DNA of 46,538 nucleotides from Paracoccaceae bacterium (GTDB lineage Bacteria > Pseudomonadota > Alphaproteobacteria > Rhodobacterales > Rhodobacteraceae), in the NCBI GenBank assembly GCA_007128135.1, contig SKYA01000011.1, positions 1 through 46,538 of the forward strand, written 5' to 3'. Each line of letters starts with the position of its first letter. The stretch's first letter is position 1. The translations under genes were made by a program, and so were the position numbers. The notes under the pieces were generated by a model. That model saw only the letters and a program-made list of their open reading frames with translations. It was not told the DNA's origin and did not search any database. Positions 9,895 through 18,753 of the stretch are shown here, piece after piece.

Positions 9895-10710
9895 TCAGGG
9901 TTTCAGGCGGTAGCCGGAGCGGAACCAGTGCCAGCACACTCCCGAGACCAGCAGGCAGCTGCTCGCCACGACGACAAGCCCCGTCAGCGGCGACGAGTCA
10001 GATGCCCCGATCATCCCGTAGCGCGCCCCGTCAATGAGGTAGAACACCGGGTTGAGCCGGCTCAGCGTCTCGAGCAGGGGTGGCAGGGTCGAGATCGAGT
10101 AGAAGGTGCCCGACAGGAATGACAGCGGCACCACGATGAAATTGGTGATCGCCGCAATCTGGTCGAACTTGTTCGAGATGATGCCGGCAGCAATCCCCAG
10201 CGCGCCCAGCAGCGCGGCCCCGAGCGTCAGGAATGCCAGCAGCCAGATCGGATGCGCCACCCCCTGCCCCAGCAGCAGCACCATGGCCGAGATGATCACC
10301 GTGCCCACCACCAGCCCGCGTATGAGACCCCCCGCCAGATAGCCCAGCACCAGTTCCAGCGCCGAAAGCGGCGGCATCAGCGTATCAACGATATTTCCCT
10401 GCACCTTCGAGATCACGATGGAGGAGGATGTATTCGCAAAGCTGTTCTGGATCACGGTCATCATCAGGATGCCCGGTGCCAGAAACGCCAGGAACGGCAC
10501 GCCCAGGACCTCGCCCCGTGTCGGTCCGATAGCAAGCGAGAAAACGGCCAGAAACAGCCCTGCCGTGACCAGGGGGGCCAGCAGGGTCTGTGTCCAGACG
10601 ACCAGAAAGCGGCGGATTTCACGATCGGCCAGCGCGGCAAGGCCCAGCCAGTTCACCCGCCCGAAACGCCGCGCTCCCATGCCGAATTTCGGGAGTCTGC
10701 TTTCTGTCAT
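9895..10710 (-). CDS. ABC-2 type transporter permease
   Basis: The 271-residue inner-membrane protein has a cytoplasmic N-terminus and about six hydrophobic segments: residues 35-60, 70-90, 115-140, 145-170, 180-205 and 240-260. It belongs to the ABC-2 permease group that includes NodJ, CcmB-like and YadH proteins; LSFLSGTFYSISTLPP in the fifth loop is characteristic. Such permeases export polysaccharides, lipids or drugs with an ATPase. No ATPase gene lies beside it: downstream is the cytochrome, and upstream is gcrA on the other strand. The substrate and partner are therefore unknown. The start at 10710 opens MTESRLPKFGMGARRF; a downstream ATG at about 10680 would shorten the N-terminus by ten residues. 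Confidence 0.85.
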   Translation of the reverse strand: MTESRLPKFGMGARRFGRVNWLGLAALADREIRRFLVVWTQTLLAPLVTAGLFLAVFSLAIGPTRGEVLGVPFLAFLAPGILMMTVIQNSFANTSSSIVISKVQGNIVDTLMPPLSALELVLGYLAGGLIRGLVVGTVIISAMVLLLGQGVAHPIWLLAFLTLGAALLGALGIAAGIISNKFDQIAAITNFIVVPLSFLSGTFYSISTLPPLLETLSRLNPVFYLIDGARYGMIGASDSSPLTGLVVVASSCLLVSGVCWHWFRSGYRLKP

Positions 10711-10780
10711 GACATCTGTCCTCGCTGGCGCAATCCGGGCGCGCTGTTGCCGACGGCGCGCAAAGCGGATGCGCGCCCCG

Positions 10781-10809
10781 TTGTCTTTCTGTCCCGGTCG
10801 ATGTATTTC
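10781..10809 (+). promoter_or_regulatory. Sigma-70-type promoter upstream of gcrA
   Basis: TTGTCT (10781-10786), a 17-base spacer and TATTTC (10804-10809) predict a start near 10816 and a leader of about 65 bases to the gcrA ATG. Confidence 0.5.
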
Positions 10810-10881
10810 AACGCTTGTCCCACAACAATGGGGGTCCGCGAAAAGCGCGTGTCAAGCCCCCGATACCTGCCGGAGAACATG

Positions 10882-11514
10882 ATGTCCTGGACCGACGAGC
10901 GCGTCGAATTGCTCAAGAAGTTGTGGAATGAGGGGCATTCGGCCTCGCAGATCGCAAAGGAACTGGGCGGGGTAACACGCAACGCCGTCATCGGCAAGGT
11001 GCATCGCCTGGGCCTGTCGAACCGCAACGGCCCCGAGCCCGAGCCTGCACCCGCGGCCGCGGCAAAGCCAGAGCCAGCACCCGCGCCGTCGCGCCCGGCA
11101 TCCCCGGTCGTCGATCTGGCGCAGGCCAAGGCCGAGCGCGCGGCCGGCCGCCCCCAGCCCGAAGCGGCGCCCCAAGCGGCGCCGGAACCCGAGCAGCACA
11201 ACGAACCCGAGTCCGAAACGCCCGCCTATAACCCCAGGCCGATCATTCCGGCCGGTCAGCCGCTGCCGCCACAACCCTCGATGAACGAGATCGACCCCGA
11301 GGCGCTGGCCACGGTGCGCGAGGTCGAGAAGACCGCGCGCAGGCTCTCGCTGCTGGAACTGACCGAAAGGACCTGCAAATGGCCCATCGGCGACCCGGCG
11401 ACCGAGGAATTCTGGTTTTGTGGACTGCCGGTCAAACCCGGCAAGCCCTATTGCGAGGCGCATGTCGCCGTGGCCTTCCAGCCCATGAGCACGCGACGCG
11501 ACCGCAGGCGCTGA
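10882..11514 (+). CDS. gcrA: GcrA cell-cycle regulator
   Basis: The 210-residue protein begins MSWTDERVELLKKLW, the invariant GcrA N-terminus, followed by a helix-turn-helix (SASQIAKELG, TRNAVIGKVHRLGLS; residues 20-45). Residues about 48-135 are a Pro/Ala/Glu-rich linker. The C-terminal domain (about 150-210) carries RTCKWPIGDP, FWFCGLP and PYCEAH with conserved cysteines; in Caulobacter this domain binds sigma-70 region 2. GcrA activates promoters that contain methylated GANTC sites and partners with the CcrM methylase. I chose the second of two adjacent ATGs because GGAG lies six bases upstream and the family starts MSW. The linker is longer than in Caulobacter as I remember it. Confidence 0.96.
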   Translation: MSWTDERVELLKKLWNEGHSASQIAKELGGVTRNAVIGKVHRLGLSNRNGPEPEPAPAAAAKPEPAPAPSRPASPVVDLAQAKAERAAGRPQPEAAPQAAPEPEQHNEPESETPAYNPRPIIPAGQPLPPQPSMNEIDPEALATVREVEKTARRLSLLELTERTCKWPIGDPATEEFWFCGLPVKPGKPYCEAHVAVAFQPMSTRRDRRR

Positions 11515-11592
11515 CCGGCAACGCCGCGCGCCATTGACCCGGCCTGCGCGTGGCCCTACCACTGAGGCAGTTGCCGCGCCGCAGGTTTGCCC

Positions 11593-13404
11593 ATGCTCCA
11601 GTCCTACATCGCCACCACGCGCCCCGAGGATGGCCCGCCGCGACTGCGCGCCCTGCGCGAGGCGCTGGTCGCGCTTGGCGTGCAGGGTTTCATCGTGCCA
11701 CGCAGCGATGCCCATCAGGGCGAATATGTCGCCCCCTGCGACGAGCGGCTGGCATGGCTCACGGGGTTCACCGGCTCGGCAGGGTTCTGCATCGTGCTGC
11801 CCGAGCGCGCAGGGCTGTTCGTCGATGGCCGCTACCGGGTGCAGGCCCGGATGCAATGCGCCCCGGAGTTCACCATCGTTCCCTGGCCCGAGACCAAACC
11901 CGCCGACTGGCTGCGCGAGACCTGCCCCAACGGCGCCGTGATCGGATTCGACCCCTGGCTGCACACGCCAGACGAGATCGGGACACTGGAGAAGGGGCTC
12001 ACCGGAAGCGGCATCACGCTCAGGCGCATGGACAACCAGATAGACCCGCTCTGGACCGACCGTCCCAGCCCGCCCATGGGACACGTCTTCGCCCATCCCG
12101 AGGCGCTGGCAGGCGCATCCAGCGCGGACAAACGTGCGCGTATCGCAAAGGCGCTGGCCGATACCGGACAGGCTGCCGCCGTGCTTACCCAGCCTGACAG
12201 CCTGTGCTGGCTTCTCAACATCCGCGGCGCCGACCTGCCGCGCGTGCCGGTCGTGCAGGCCTTCGGCATCATGCACGCGGCAGGACGGCTGGATCTGTTC
12301 GCCCATGAAGCCAAATTCGAGGGGCTCGTCCTGGACGAGGGCGTACATCTGCGCCCGCCCGAAGCCTTCGAGCCGGCACTGCGCACGCAGACGGGGCCGG
12401 TGCGGCTGGACAAGGCAAGCATCCCCCTGCGCGTGCCGGATCTGCTGCGCGAGGCCGGGGTCGAGATTCAGTTCATGCGCGACCCCTGCCTGCTGCCCAA
12501 GGCACGCAAGACCGAAGCCGAACTGGCCGGCGCGCGCGCGGCCCATCTGCGCGACGGGGCTGCGATGGTCGAATTCCTCTGCTGGCTTGATGCGCAGGCC
12601 GACTCGCTGATCGCCGACCCGGATCATGAACTCACCGAAATCGACATCGCCCGCCATCTGGAAGCCTGCCGCGCGCGCAGCGATGAACTGGTCGATCTGA
12701 GTTTCGACACCATCGCGGGCTCGGGCCCAAATGGCGCAATCGTGCATTACCGGGTCAGCGAACAGAGCAACCGCCGCCTGCTTCCGGGTGACCTGATGCT
12801 GGTCGATTCAGGCGGACAATATCGCGACGGCACCACCGACATCACCCGCACTGTCGCGATCGGCCCGGCCGGCGGGCGCGAGGCCGAGTGCTTCACCCGC
12901 GTGCTTCAGGGCATGATCGCCATCTCGCGCGTGCGCTTTCCGCGCGGCGTGGCCGGAAGCCATCTTGATGCGCTGGCGCGCTATCCGCTCTGGCTGGCAG
13001 GTAGCGACTACGACCACGGCACCGGGCACGGGGTCGGCGCGTTCCTCTCGGTGCATGAAGGACCACAGCGCCTGTCGCGTATCTCGACCGTGCCGCTGGT
13101 CGAGGGCATGATCCTGTCGAACGAGCCCGGCTATTATCTGGAGGGCGCCTTCGGCATCCGGATCGAGAACCTGATCACGGTTCGCAAGGGCGAGGCGCCC
13201 GAGGGAGGCGATGCCCGCGACTGGCTGGAGTTCGAGACGCTGACCCTCGCGCCCATCGACCGCCGACTGGTCCTGCCCGAGCTACTGACTGCGGGCGAAC
13301 GCGCCTGGCTCGACGCCTATCACGCCCGAGTGGTAATCCTGCTGCGCCCGCTGGTCTCGGACGAGGCAGGCCGATGGCTCGAGGCGGCCTGCGCGCCGCT
13401 GTGA
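11593..13404 (+). CDS. Xaa-Pro aminopeptidase, M24B family
   Basis: The 603-residue protein has the three-part layout of the long cytosolic aminopeptidase P group: two creatinase N-like domains (about 10-150 and 165-310) and a C-terminal pita-bread catalytic domain (about 320-545), then a short C-terminal extension. Expected metal ligands are visible: the two Asp of LVDSGGQYRDGTTDIT, the His of GTGHGVG, the Glu of SNEPGYY and the Glu of IRIENLITV. These enzymes remove an N-terminal residue before proline, using two divalent metals. ATG 11593 is preferred over a TTG six bases earlier; neither has a strong ribosome-binding site. The gene follows gcrA by 78 bases and may be read from it. Confidence 0.93.
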   Translation: MLQSYIATTRPEDGPPRLRALREALVALGVQGFIVPRSDAHQGEYVAPCDERLAWLTGFTGSAGFCIVLPERAGLFVDGRYRVQARMQCAPEFTIVPWPETKPADWLRETCPNGAVIGFDPWLHTPDEIGTLEKGLTGSGITLRRMDNQIDPLWTDRPSPPMGHVFAHPEALAGASSADKRARIAKALADTGQAAAVLTQPDSLCWLLNIRGADLPRVPVVQAFGIMHAAGRLDLFAHEAKFEGLVLDEGVHLRPPEAFEPALRTQTGPVRLDKASIPLRVPDLLREAGVEIQFMRDPCLLPKARKTEAELAGARAAHLRDGAAMVEFLCWLDAQADSLIADPDHELTEIDIARHLEACRARSDELVDLSFDTIAGSGPNGAIVHYRVSEQSNRRLLPGDLMLVDSGGQYRDGTTDITRTVAIGPAGGREAECFTRVLQGMIAISRVRFPRGVAGSHLDALARYPLWLAGSDYDHGTGHGVGAFLSVHEGPQRLSRISTVPLVEGMILSNEPGYYLEGAFGIRIENLITVRKGEAPEGGDARDWLEFETLTLAPIDRRLVLPELLTAGERAWLDAYHARVVILLRPLVSDEAGRWLEAACAPL

Positions 13405-13570
13405 CGGTCGCGGATGCCGGGAATCCGGGCCGATACGGCTTGGGGCACCGACGCATCCGGGCCTGATCGCTGCCCCGCCATTCCAGGACGCCTTCTTCGG
13501 GCCGGGGACACTTCGCCCCGGCCAACAGGGCGATGGGGCCGTCACACCGCGCCGCTGGCCCATCAGCGAA

Positions 13571-13599
13571 CGAGGCCCCGGGCAGTGCCCGGGGCCTCG
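13571..13599 (-). terminator. Perfect 13-bp hairpin after the ten-helix membrane protein gene
   Basis: CGAGGCCCCGGGC (13571-13583) pairs perfectly with GCCCGGGGCCTCG (13587-13599) around a three-base loop. It lies 25 bases beyond the stop of the minus-strand gene and 166 bases after the aminopeptidase stop. It lacks a T tract on either strand, so it may serve both genes as a weak terminator or protect the 3' end. Confidence 0.6.
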
Positions 13600-13624
13600 C
13601 TGCAGACCGACGCGTGTGTCGTGC

Positions 13625-14836
13625 TTATTCTGCCGGAACCGCCATTGCCGATTTCGGCGCGCCGAAATGGCGACGGTTCAGATGCACAACCAGTGCAATC
13701 ATCAATGCCTGCGACACCAGCGCCACGGCGGTCAGCACCCAGTAGGCGGTCCCGAACTTCATGATCAGCCCGGCATCGACCAGCCCCTTGTTGACGAAGA
13801 ACTGCACCAGCACGGCAAAGCCCACACCCGGACAGACCAGCGCATAGGAACCCGGCGAGGTCTCACGCCCGAAGATGAAGCGTCTCGCATAGCCCTGACG
13901 GATGAGGATCAGCCCGGCAAAGAGCAGGAACAGCACCTGCACCGAGAGATATTGCGCAAGCTGCACCATCCGCTCGCCAGCCAGGTCGGCAGCGCCGAAA
14001 TGCTCATGCAGACCATGGCTCTGGCGCAGGCTGAGGATGCCCAGCACGGCCAGGAGCGGCACGATGATAGAGAGCGTCGGTGCGGTCTCGGCATTGGCGC
14101 CATTCTCCATCATCGAGCGCATGCCAAGCACCACGGCCACGATCGCGATCAGCGCCGAGGTCATGAAGAAGAAGGACGACAGCACCAGCCCGGTGGCAGC
14201 CAGTGCGGGGGTCGTGCTCATCGCGGCAGGAGCGGCAAGACCGACCCCGACCATGGCAAAGGCGAAGGCAGGCAGGACCTGGCCGAAATTGTTGTTGGCG
14301 GCACAGTTGAACCCCCCGTCGACCAGCACCCGGCCGAGAAACGCACCATACAGGCGGAAAGCATGGATGCCGATCCCGATGAAGGTCAGCATGGCCAGCG
14401 GGAACAGGTATTCCACGACCGACCACAGGCCGGGGACAAAGACCATGCCGAAGATGAAAAGCACATTCACCGACATCGCGAGCGCCAGCGGCATCGCCAT
14501 GACCTGGGTCTGGGCATTGGTCTTCATGAACTTGGCATGACCTTCGGTTTTCGACCATTCCGCGAAACGGCGCAGGTTCCAGACCAGTAGCTTGAGGTTC
14601 AGAAAGCCGAAGACGGCGATGGCAAGGGCCGCAACCAGGATCATGCCTTGCACGAGCATCGTGCCACTGGTGAAGGCGGCGGCGATATCCTCGAAGACGG
14701 GCACAGGCTGGCCCGGATGCGGTAGCCAGTGCAGCAGCCACATGAAGAAGGTGACTGCCAGCCCCCCTGCCCCGAGCGAGGCAAGGAAGTAGAGCGGTGA
14801 ATAAGTATCGGACGGGCGGGATGTATGCGCAGTCAT
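13625..14836 (-). CDS. Polytopic membrane protein of about ten helices (TsoY/SLAC1-TDT-like)
   Basis: The 403-residue protein is hydrophobic throughout, with about ten predicted membrane helices evenly spaced from residue 17 to 395. It opens SPLYFLASLGAGGLAVTFFM. Short, mostly basic loops (NLRRFAEWSKTEGHAKFMKT near residue 85) alternate with helices. The pattern recalls the ten-helix SLAC1/tellurite-resistance-dicarboxylate transporter fold, and I associate this N-terminus loosely with the family named TsoY; I have not confirmed that. Function and substrate are unknown. The start at 14836 follows GGAGG by five bases; a longer frame from 14902 has no supporting signal. It is divergent from smc. 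Confidence 0.75.
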   Translation of the reverse strand: MTAHTSRPSDTYSPLYFLASLGAGGLAVTFFMWLLHWLPHPGQPVPVFEDIAAAFTSGTMLVQGMILVAALAIAVFGFLNLKLLVWNLRRFAEWSKTEGHAKFMKTNAQTQVMAMPLALAMSVNVLFIFGMVFVPGLWSVVEYLFPLAMLTFIGIGIHAFRLYGAFLGRVLVDGGFNCAANNNFGQVLPAFAFAMVGVGLAAPAAMSTTPALAATGLVLSSFFFMTSALIAIVAVVLGMRSMMENGANAETAPTLSIIVPLLAVLGILSLRQSHGLHEHFGAADLAGERMVQLAQYLSVQVLFLLFAGLILIRQGYARRFIFGRETSPGSYALVCPGVGFAVLVQFFVNKGLVDAGLIMKFGTAYWVLTAVALVSQALMIALVVHLNRRHFGAPKSAMAVPAE

Positions 14837-14981
14837 ACTGACCTCCATTAAGCATTCTTGAAATCGAATATGACGATTTGTTTGCTGGGCGCAGCATGGC
14901 AAATTGTCGCAGCCATGCCACGGGAAACCTCAATATGTTGTGGATAACTTGCATCTACGTCCCAGATGCAGATGCAATGGC

Positions 14982-15010
14982 TTGACATGTTCGGCACGCT
15001 CGCGGACATT
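14982..15010 (+). promoter_or_regulatory. Sigma-70 promoter of smc
   Basis: A perfect -35 TTGACA (14982-14987), a 17-base spacer and GACATT (15005-15010) predict a start near 15017, 25 bases before the smc GTG. This supports the 15042 start over longer frames. Confidence 0.65.
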
Positions 15011-15041
15011 CTTCCTCAATCCTGATCACGACAGGCCCCAA

Positions 15042-18000
15042 GTGCAATTCACCCGGCTCCGCCTCAACGGCTTCAAGAGCTTCACCGACCAGACGGATCT
15101 GCTGATCCATGCGGGCCTGACCGGCGTGGTCGGGCCGAATGGCTGCGGCAAGTCCAACCTGCTGGAGGCACTGCGCTGGGTGATGGGCGAGAACCGTCCG
15201 ACGGCGATGCGCGGCGGGGGCATGGAAGACGTGATCTTCGCTGGCAGCGACACGCGCGGCGCGCGCCATTTCGCGGAAGTGAGTCTGCATCTGGACAACT
15301 CCGACAGGCTGGCGCCTGCGGGCTTCAACGATGCCGACCAGCTTGACATCGTGCGCCGGATCACCCGCGACGCGGGCAGCGCCTACAAGATCAACGGCAA
15401 GGAGGCGCGTGCACGTGACGTGCAGATGCTCTTTGCCGATGCCTCGACCGGCGCGCACAGCCCGGCGCTGGTCCGGCAGGGCCAGATTGCGGAACTGATC
15501 AATGCAAGGCCCAAGGCACGGCGGCGGATCCTTGAAGAGGCTGCCGGCATTTCCGGTCTCTACCAGCGCCGCCACGAGGCCGAGTTGCGCCTGCATGCGA
15601 CCGAGACCAATCTCGAACGCATCAGCGATGTCATCGACCAGTTGGCGCAGCAGATGGCGCAGCTTGCGCGGCAGGCGCGGCAGGCCGAACGCTACCGCCA
15701 GATCGGCGCGCGGTTGCGCCAGGTCGAGGGGATGCTGCTCTATCGCCGCTGGCGCGAGGCCGATCATGCGCGACTGGATGCCGAGCGCGCCTTGCAGGAG
15801 GCACTGCGTGCCAGCGCCGAGGCCGAAAGCGCAGCGCGCGCAGCCGCGACAGCGCGCGCCGATGCCGAATCGCGCCTGCCCCCCCTGCGCGAGGAAGAGA
15901 CCGTTGTCGGCGCCATCCTGCAACGGCTGGAGGTCCAGCGCGACACGCTAGCGCAGGACGCGCGCCGCGCCGCCGAAGCCGTCGAGACGCTGACCGCCCG
16001 CGTCACGCAACTGTCCCGAGACATCGAGCGCGAGACCGGACTGAACCGCGATGCGCAGGACATGATCGCACAGCTCGACTGGGAGCAGGCCGAGATCCTG
16101 AAGGCCAGCGCGGGGCAGGAGGACCGCCTTTCCGAGGCCATCCAGCGCGCCAGCGACTCCGCCGCCATCGTGCAGGAACGCGAGGCCGCGCTGGACCAGG
16201 TCAGCGAGGATGTCGCGCGGCTGGCAGCGCGCCATCAGTCGGCGGAACGCCTCGTGGCCGATCTGAAGACCAGACTCGCCAGGGTGGACGCAGCCCATGC
16301 CGGGGCGCAGAGGATGTGCAGCACCTCCGAGGCTGGCCTTGGAGACATCACCGCCGGGTTGCAGACCGCCGAGGCCGAGTGCGCCGCTACGCGCGCGCTG
16401 CTCGAAGAGGCCGAGGCAACGCTCAATAGCACCGAAGACGCCCGCGCCGCAGCGCAGACGCTGGAGGCCGAGTCGCGCGGTGCCCTGGCCGAGGCCGACG
16501 GCGCGGCAGGCACCCTGCGCGCCGAACTGGCCGCGCTGGCCCGCGTGCTCGAGCGCGATCAGGGGGATGGCACGCGGCTGCTCGATCAGGTCCGCGTCAC
16601 ACCGGGGCATGAACAGGCGCTCGGGGCAGCACTTGGCGATGACCTGCGCGCACCGCTGGCCGAAGGTGGCTCGGGCTGGGTCAGGCTTGCTCCCTATGCC
16701 GATCCCCCGGCCCTGCCCGACGGCACGACACCGCTTGCAACCCATGTCAGCGGCCCGGCCGCGCTGGTGCGGCGGCTGTCTCAGACCGGAATCGTCGCCC
16801 CCGATCAGGGCACGCACCTGCAACCGGAACTGCGACCCGGCCAGCGTCTCGTGTCGCTGGCCGGGGATGTCTGGCGCTGGGACGGGCTTTTCGTCGCGGC
16901 GTCGGACGCGCCCAGCACCACGGCGCTGCGGCTGCAACAGGTCAACCGGCTGGAGGCGCAGCGCACCGAACTGGCGCGTGCCGAGGCACATCGCGACGAC
17001 GCCCGGACCACCCATGCCGGGCACAAGCTGCGGCTCGATGCATTGGCGCGGGCCGAGCAGGATGCACGCCAGGCCCGCCGCGCAGCCGACCTGCGCCTGA
17101 CCGAAGCCCAGCGCGCGCTGTCAAAGTCCGAGACTGCGCGCGACGCGGCCCGCTCGCGGCTCGAAACCGCGCGCGCGCAGGTCGAGCGGCTGGCCGCCGA
17201 GAGCACCGAGCTTGCCGCGCAACTCGCCGAGGCCGAGGCACAGACCGCTGCACTGCCCGAGATCGCCGCAGCCCGCGCCGAGGCCGAGACATTGCGAGAG
17301 TCGGTCGAGGCCGCGCGCAACGCGATGCTGACCCATCGCGCGAAGGCTGACGAAACCCGCCGCGAGGCCACGGCCCGCACTGCCCGGCGGCAGGAGATCG
17401 CCAAATCGCTCAGCGGCTGGCGCCACCGGCTGGAGAGCGCTGACCAGCGCATTGCCGATCTGGAGGCACGCAAGGCAGCAGCCGAGGCGGAACTGGCGCA
17501 GGCCCGGGCCACCCCGGAGGAGGTACAGACCAGACGCGCTGCGCTGGATCTGGAAATCACCCGCAGCACGTCGCGCCTGACCGCGGCGCGCGATGCCCTT
17601 GCAGGGGCCGAGGCCGCGCTGCGGACGGCCTCGGATGCCGAGCGTCTGGCCGAACGGGCGGCCTCGGACGCGCGCGAAGCGCGCGCCCGGCTGGAAGTGC
17701 AGCGTGATGCGGCACGCGAGACCGTTGCGGTCGCCGCCGGGCGGATCGCCGAAGACATGGACTGCAGCTCCGAGGCGCTGCTGTCCCAACTCGACGCCGA
17801 CCCCGAGACCATGCCCGATTCCCGGGCGCTCGACGAGGAACTCGTCCGCCTGCGACGCGCCCGCGATGCGCTGGGCGCAGTCAACCTGCGCGCCGAGGAA
17901 GATACCCGCAAGGTCACGACCGAGCATGACACGCTGGTGCAGGAAAGGGCGGATCTCGAGGCCGCGATCACCAAGCTGCGCAGCGGCATCAATGCGCTCA

Positions 18001-18491
18001 ACCGCGAGGGGCGGGAAAGGCTGCTGGTAGCCTTCGACAAGGTCAACGCCAGTTTCGCGACCCTGTTCACACATCTTTTCGCAGGCGGCGAGGCGCGGCT
18101 GGTGCTGGTGGAAAGCGATGACCCGCTTGATGCTGGGCTCGAGATTCTCTGCCAGCCGCCGGGCAAGAAGCTTGCGGTGCTCTCGCTTCTGTCGGGGGGC
18201 GAGCAGACGCTCACGGCGCTGGCGCTCATCTTCGCGGTATTCCTGGCCAATCCTGCGCCAATCTGCGTACTCGACGAGGTGGACGCGCCGCTTGATGATG
18301 CCAATGTCGCCCGCTTCTGCGACCTTCTGGACGAGATGACACGCCGCACCGAGACGCGCTACCTGATCATCACGCATAATGCCATCACAATGGCGCGCAT
18401 GGACCGGCTCTTCGGGGTGACCATGGCCGAGCGCGGGGTCAGCCAGCTGGTGAGCGTGGACCTGAAACAGGCCGAGACAATGGTCGCCTGA
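15042..18491 (+). CDS. smc: Chromosome segregation protein SMC
   Basis: The 1149-residue protein is the condensin ATPase that, with ScpA and ScpB encoded elsewhere, compacts and separates chromosomes. The N-terminal head has the Walker A GPNGCGKSN (about residues 33-41) and the QGQI Q-loop. Long coiled coils (about 165-495 and 635-975) flank a hinge (about 500-630, including PDQGTHLQPELRPGQ). The C-terminal head carries the signature LLSGGEQTLTALAL and Walker B ICVLDEVDAPLD. The GTG at 15042 begins the family sequence QFTRLRLNGFKSF and lies just after a good promoter; the longer open frame upstream starts before that promoter. Length is typical for alphaproteobacterial SMC. Confidence 0.97.
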   Translation: MQFTRLRLNGFKSFTDQTDLLIHAGLTGVVGPNGCGKSNLLEALRWVMGENRPTAMRGGGMEDVIFAGSDTRGARHFAEVSLHLDNSDRLAPAGFNDADQLDIVRRITRDAGSAYKINGKEARARDVQMLFADASTGAHSPALVRQGQIAELINARPKARRRILEEAAGISGLYQRRHEAELRLHATETNLERISDVIDQLAQQMAQLARQARQAERYRQIGARLRQVEGMLLYRRWREADHARLDAERALQEALRASAEAESAARAAATARADAESRLPPLREEETVVGAILQRLEVQRDTLAQDARRAAEAVETLTARVTQLSRDIERETGLNRDAQDMIAQLDWEQAEILKASAGQEDRLSEAIQRASDSAAIVQEREAALDQVSEDVARLAARHQSAERLVADLKTRLARVDAAHAGAQRMCSTSEAGLGDITAGLQTAEAECAATRALLEEAEATLNSTEDARAAAQTLEAESRGALAEADGAAGTLRAELAALARVLERDQGDGTRLLDQVRVTPGHEQALGAALGDDLRAPLAEGGSGWVRLAPYADPPALPDGTTPLATHVSGPAALVRRLSQTGIVAPDQGTHLQPELRPGQRLVSLAGDVWRWDGLFVAASDAPSTTALRLQQVNRLEAQRTELARAEAHRDDARTTHAGHKLRLDALARAEQDARQARRAADLRLTEAQRALSKSETARDAARSRLETARAQVERLAAESTELAAQLAEAEAQTAALPEIAAARAEAETLRESVEAARNAMLTHRAKADETRREATARTARRQEIAKSLSGWRHRLESADQRIADLEARKAAAEAELAQARATPEEVQTRRAALDLEITRSTSRLTAARDALAGAEAALRTASDAERLAERAASDAREARARLEVQRDAARETVAVAAGRIAEDMDCSSEALLSQLDADPETMPDSRALDEELVRLRRARDALGAVNLRAEEDTRKVTTEHDTLVQERADLEAAITKLRSGINALNREGRERLLVAFDKVNASFATLFTHLFAGGEARLVLVESDDPLDAGLEILCQPPGKKLAVLSLLSGGEQTLTALALIFAVFLANPAPICVLDEVDAPLDDANVARFCDLLDEMTRRTETRYLIITHNAITMARMDRLFGVTMAERGVSQLVSVDLKQAETMVA

Positions 18492-18517
18492 ACCTGAAAA
18501 CTGCCCGACAGCAAAAG

Positions 18518-18541
18518 CGCCCCTGCCAAACGGCAGGGGCG
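18518..18541. terminator. Bidirectional stem-loop between smc and the LuxR-hydrolase gene
   Basis: CGCCCCTGCC (18518-18527) pairs with GGCAGGGGCG (18532-18541) around AAAC. It lies 27 bases after the smc stop. On the minus strand it is followed by CTTTTGC, so it may also stop transcripts from the convergent gene. Confidence 0.65.
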
Positions 18542-18753
18542 ACGTTCACTTGAAAATTTTCAGGTGATGAAACACGCTGTCATGACGATATGCAGGTCGC
18601 TCGCAGCCTCACCCATCCCGGCGCAACGCAAGGGAATGCCACTGCGCCTCGCTGCCCGCACTGGCCCTGATGGCTCTGATGGCTCTGTGAGTCCGCTGTT
18701 TTTCTTAATCCCCCACGTATCTTTCCCAACCATAGCTTGCAGTTCAGGGGGCG

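Noticed and set aside
18659-18690. Two tandem copies of TGATGGCTC after smc
   Set aside because: Two copies of nine bases are likely chance; no gene or structure depends on them.
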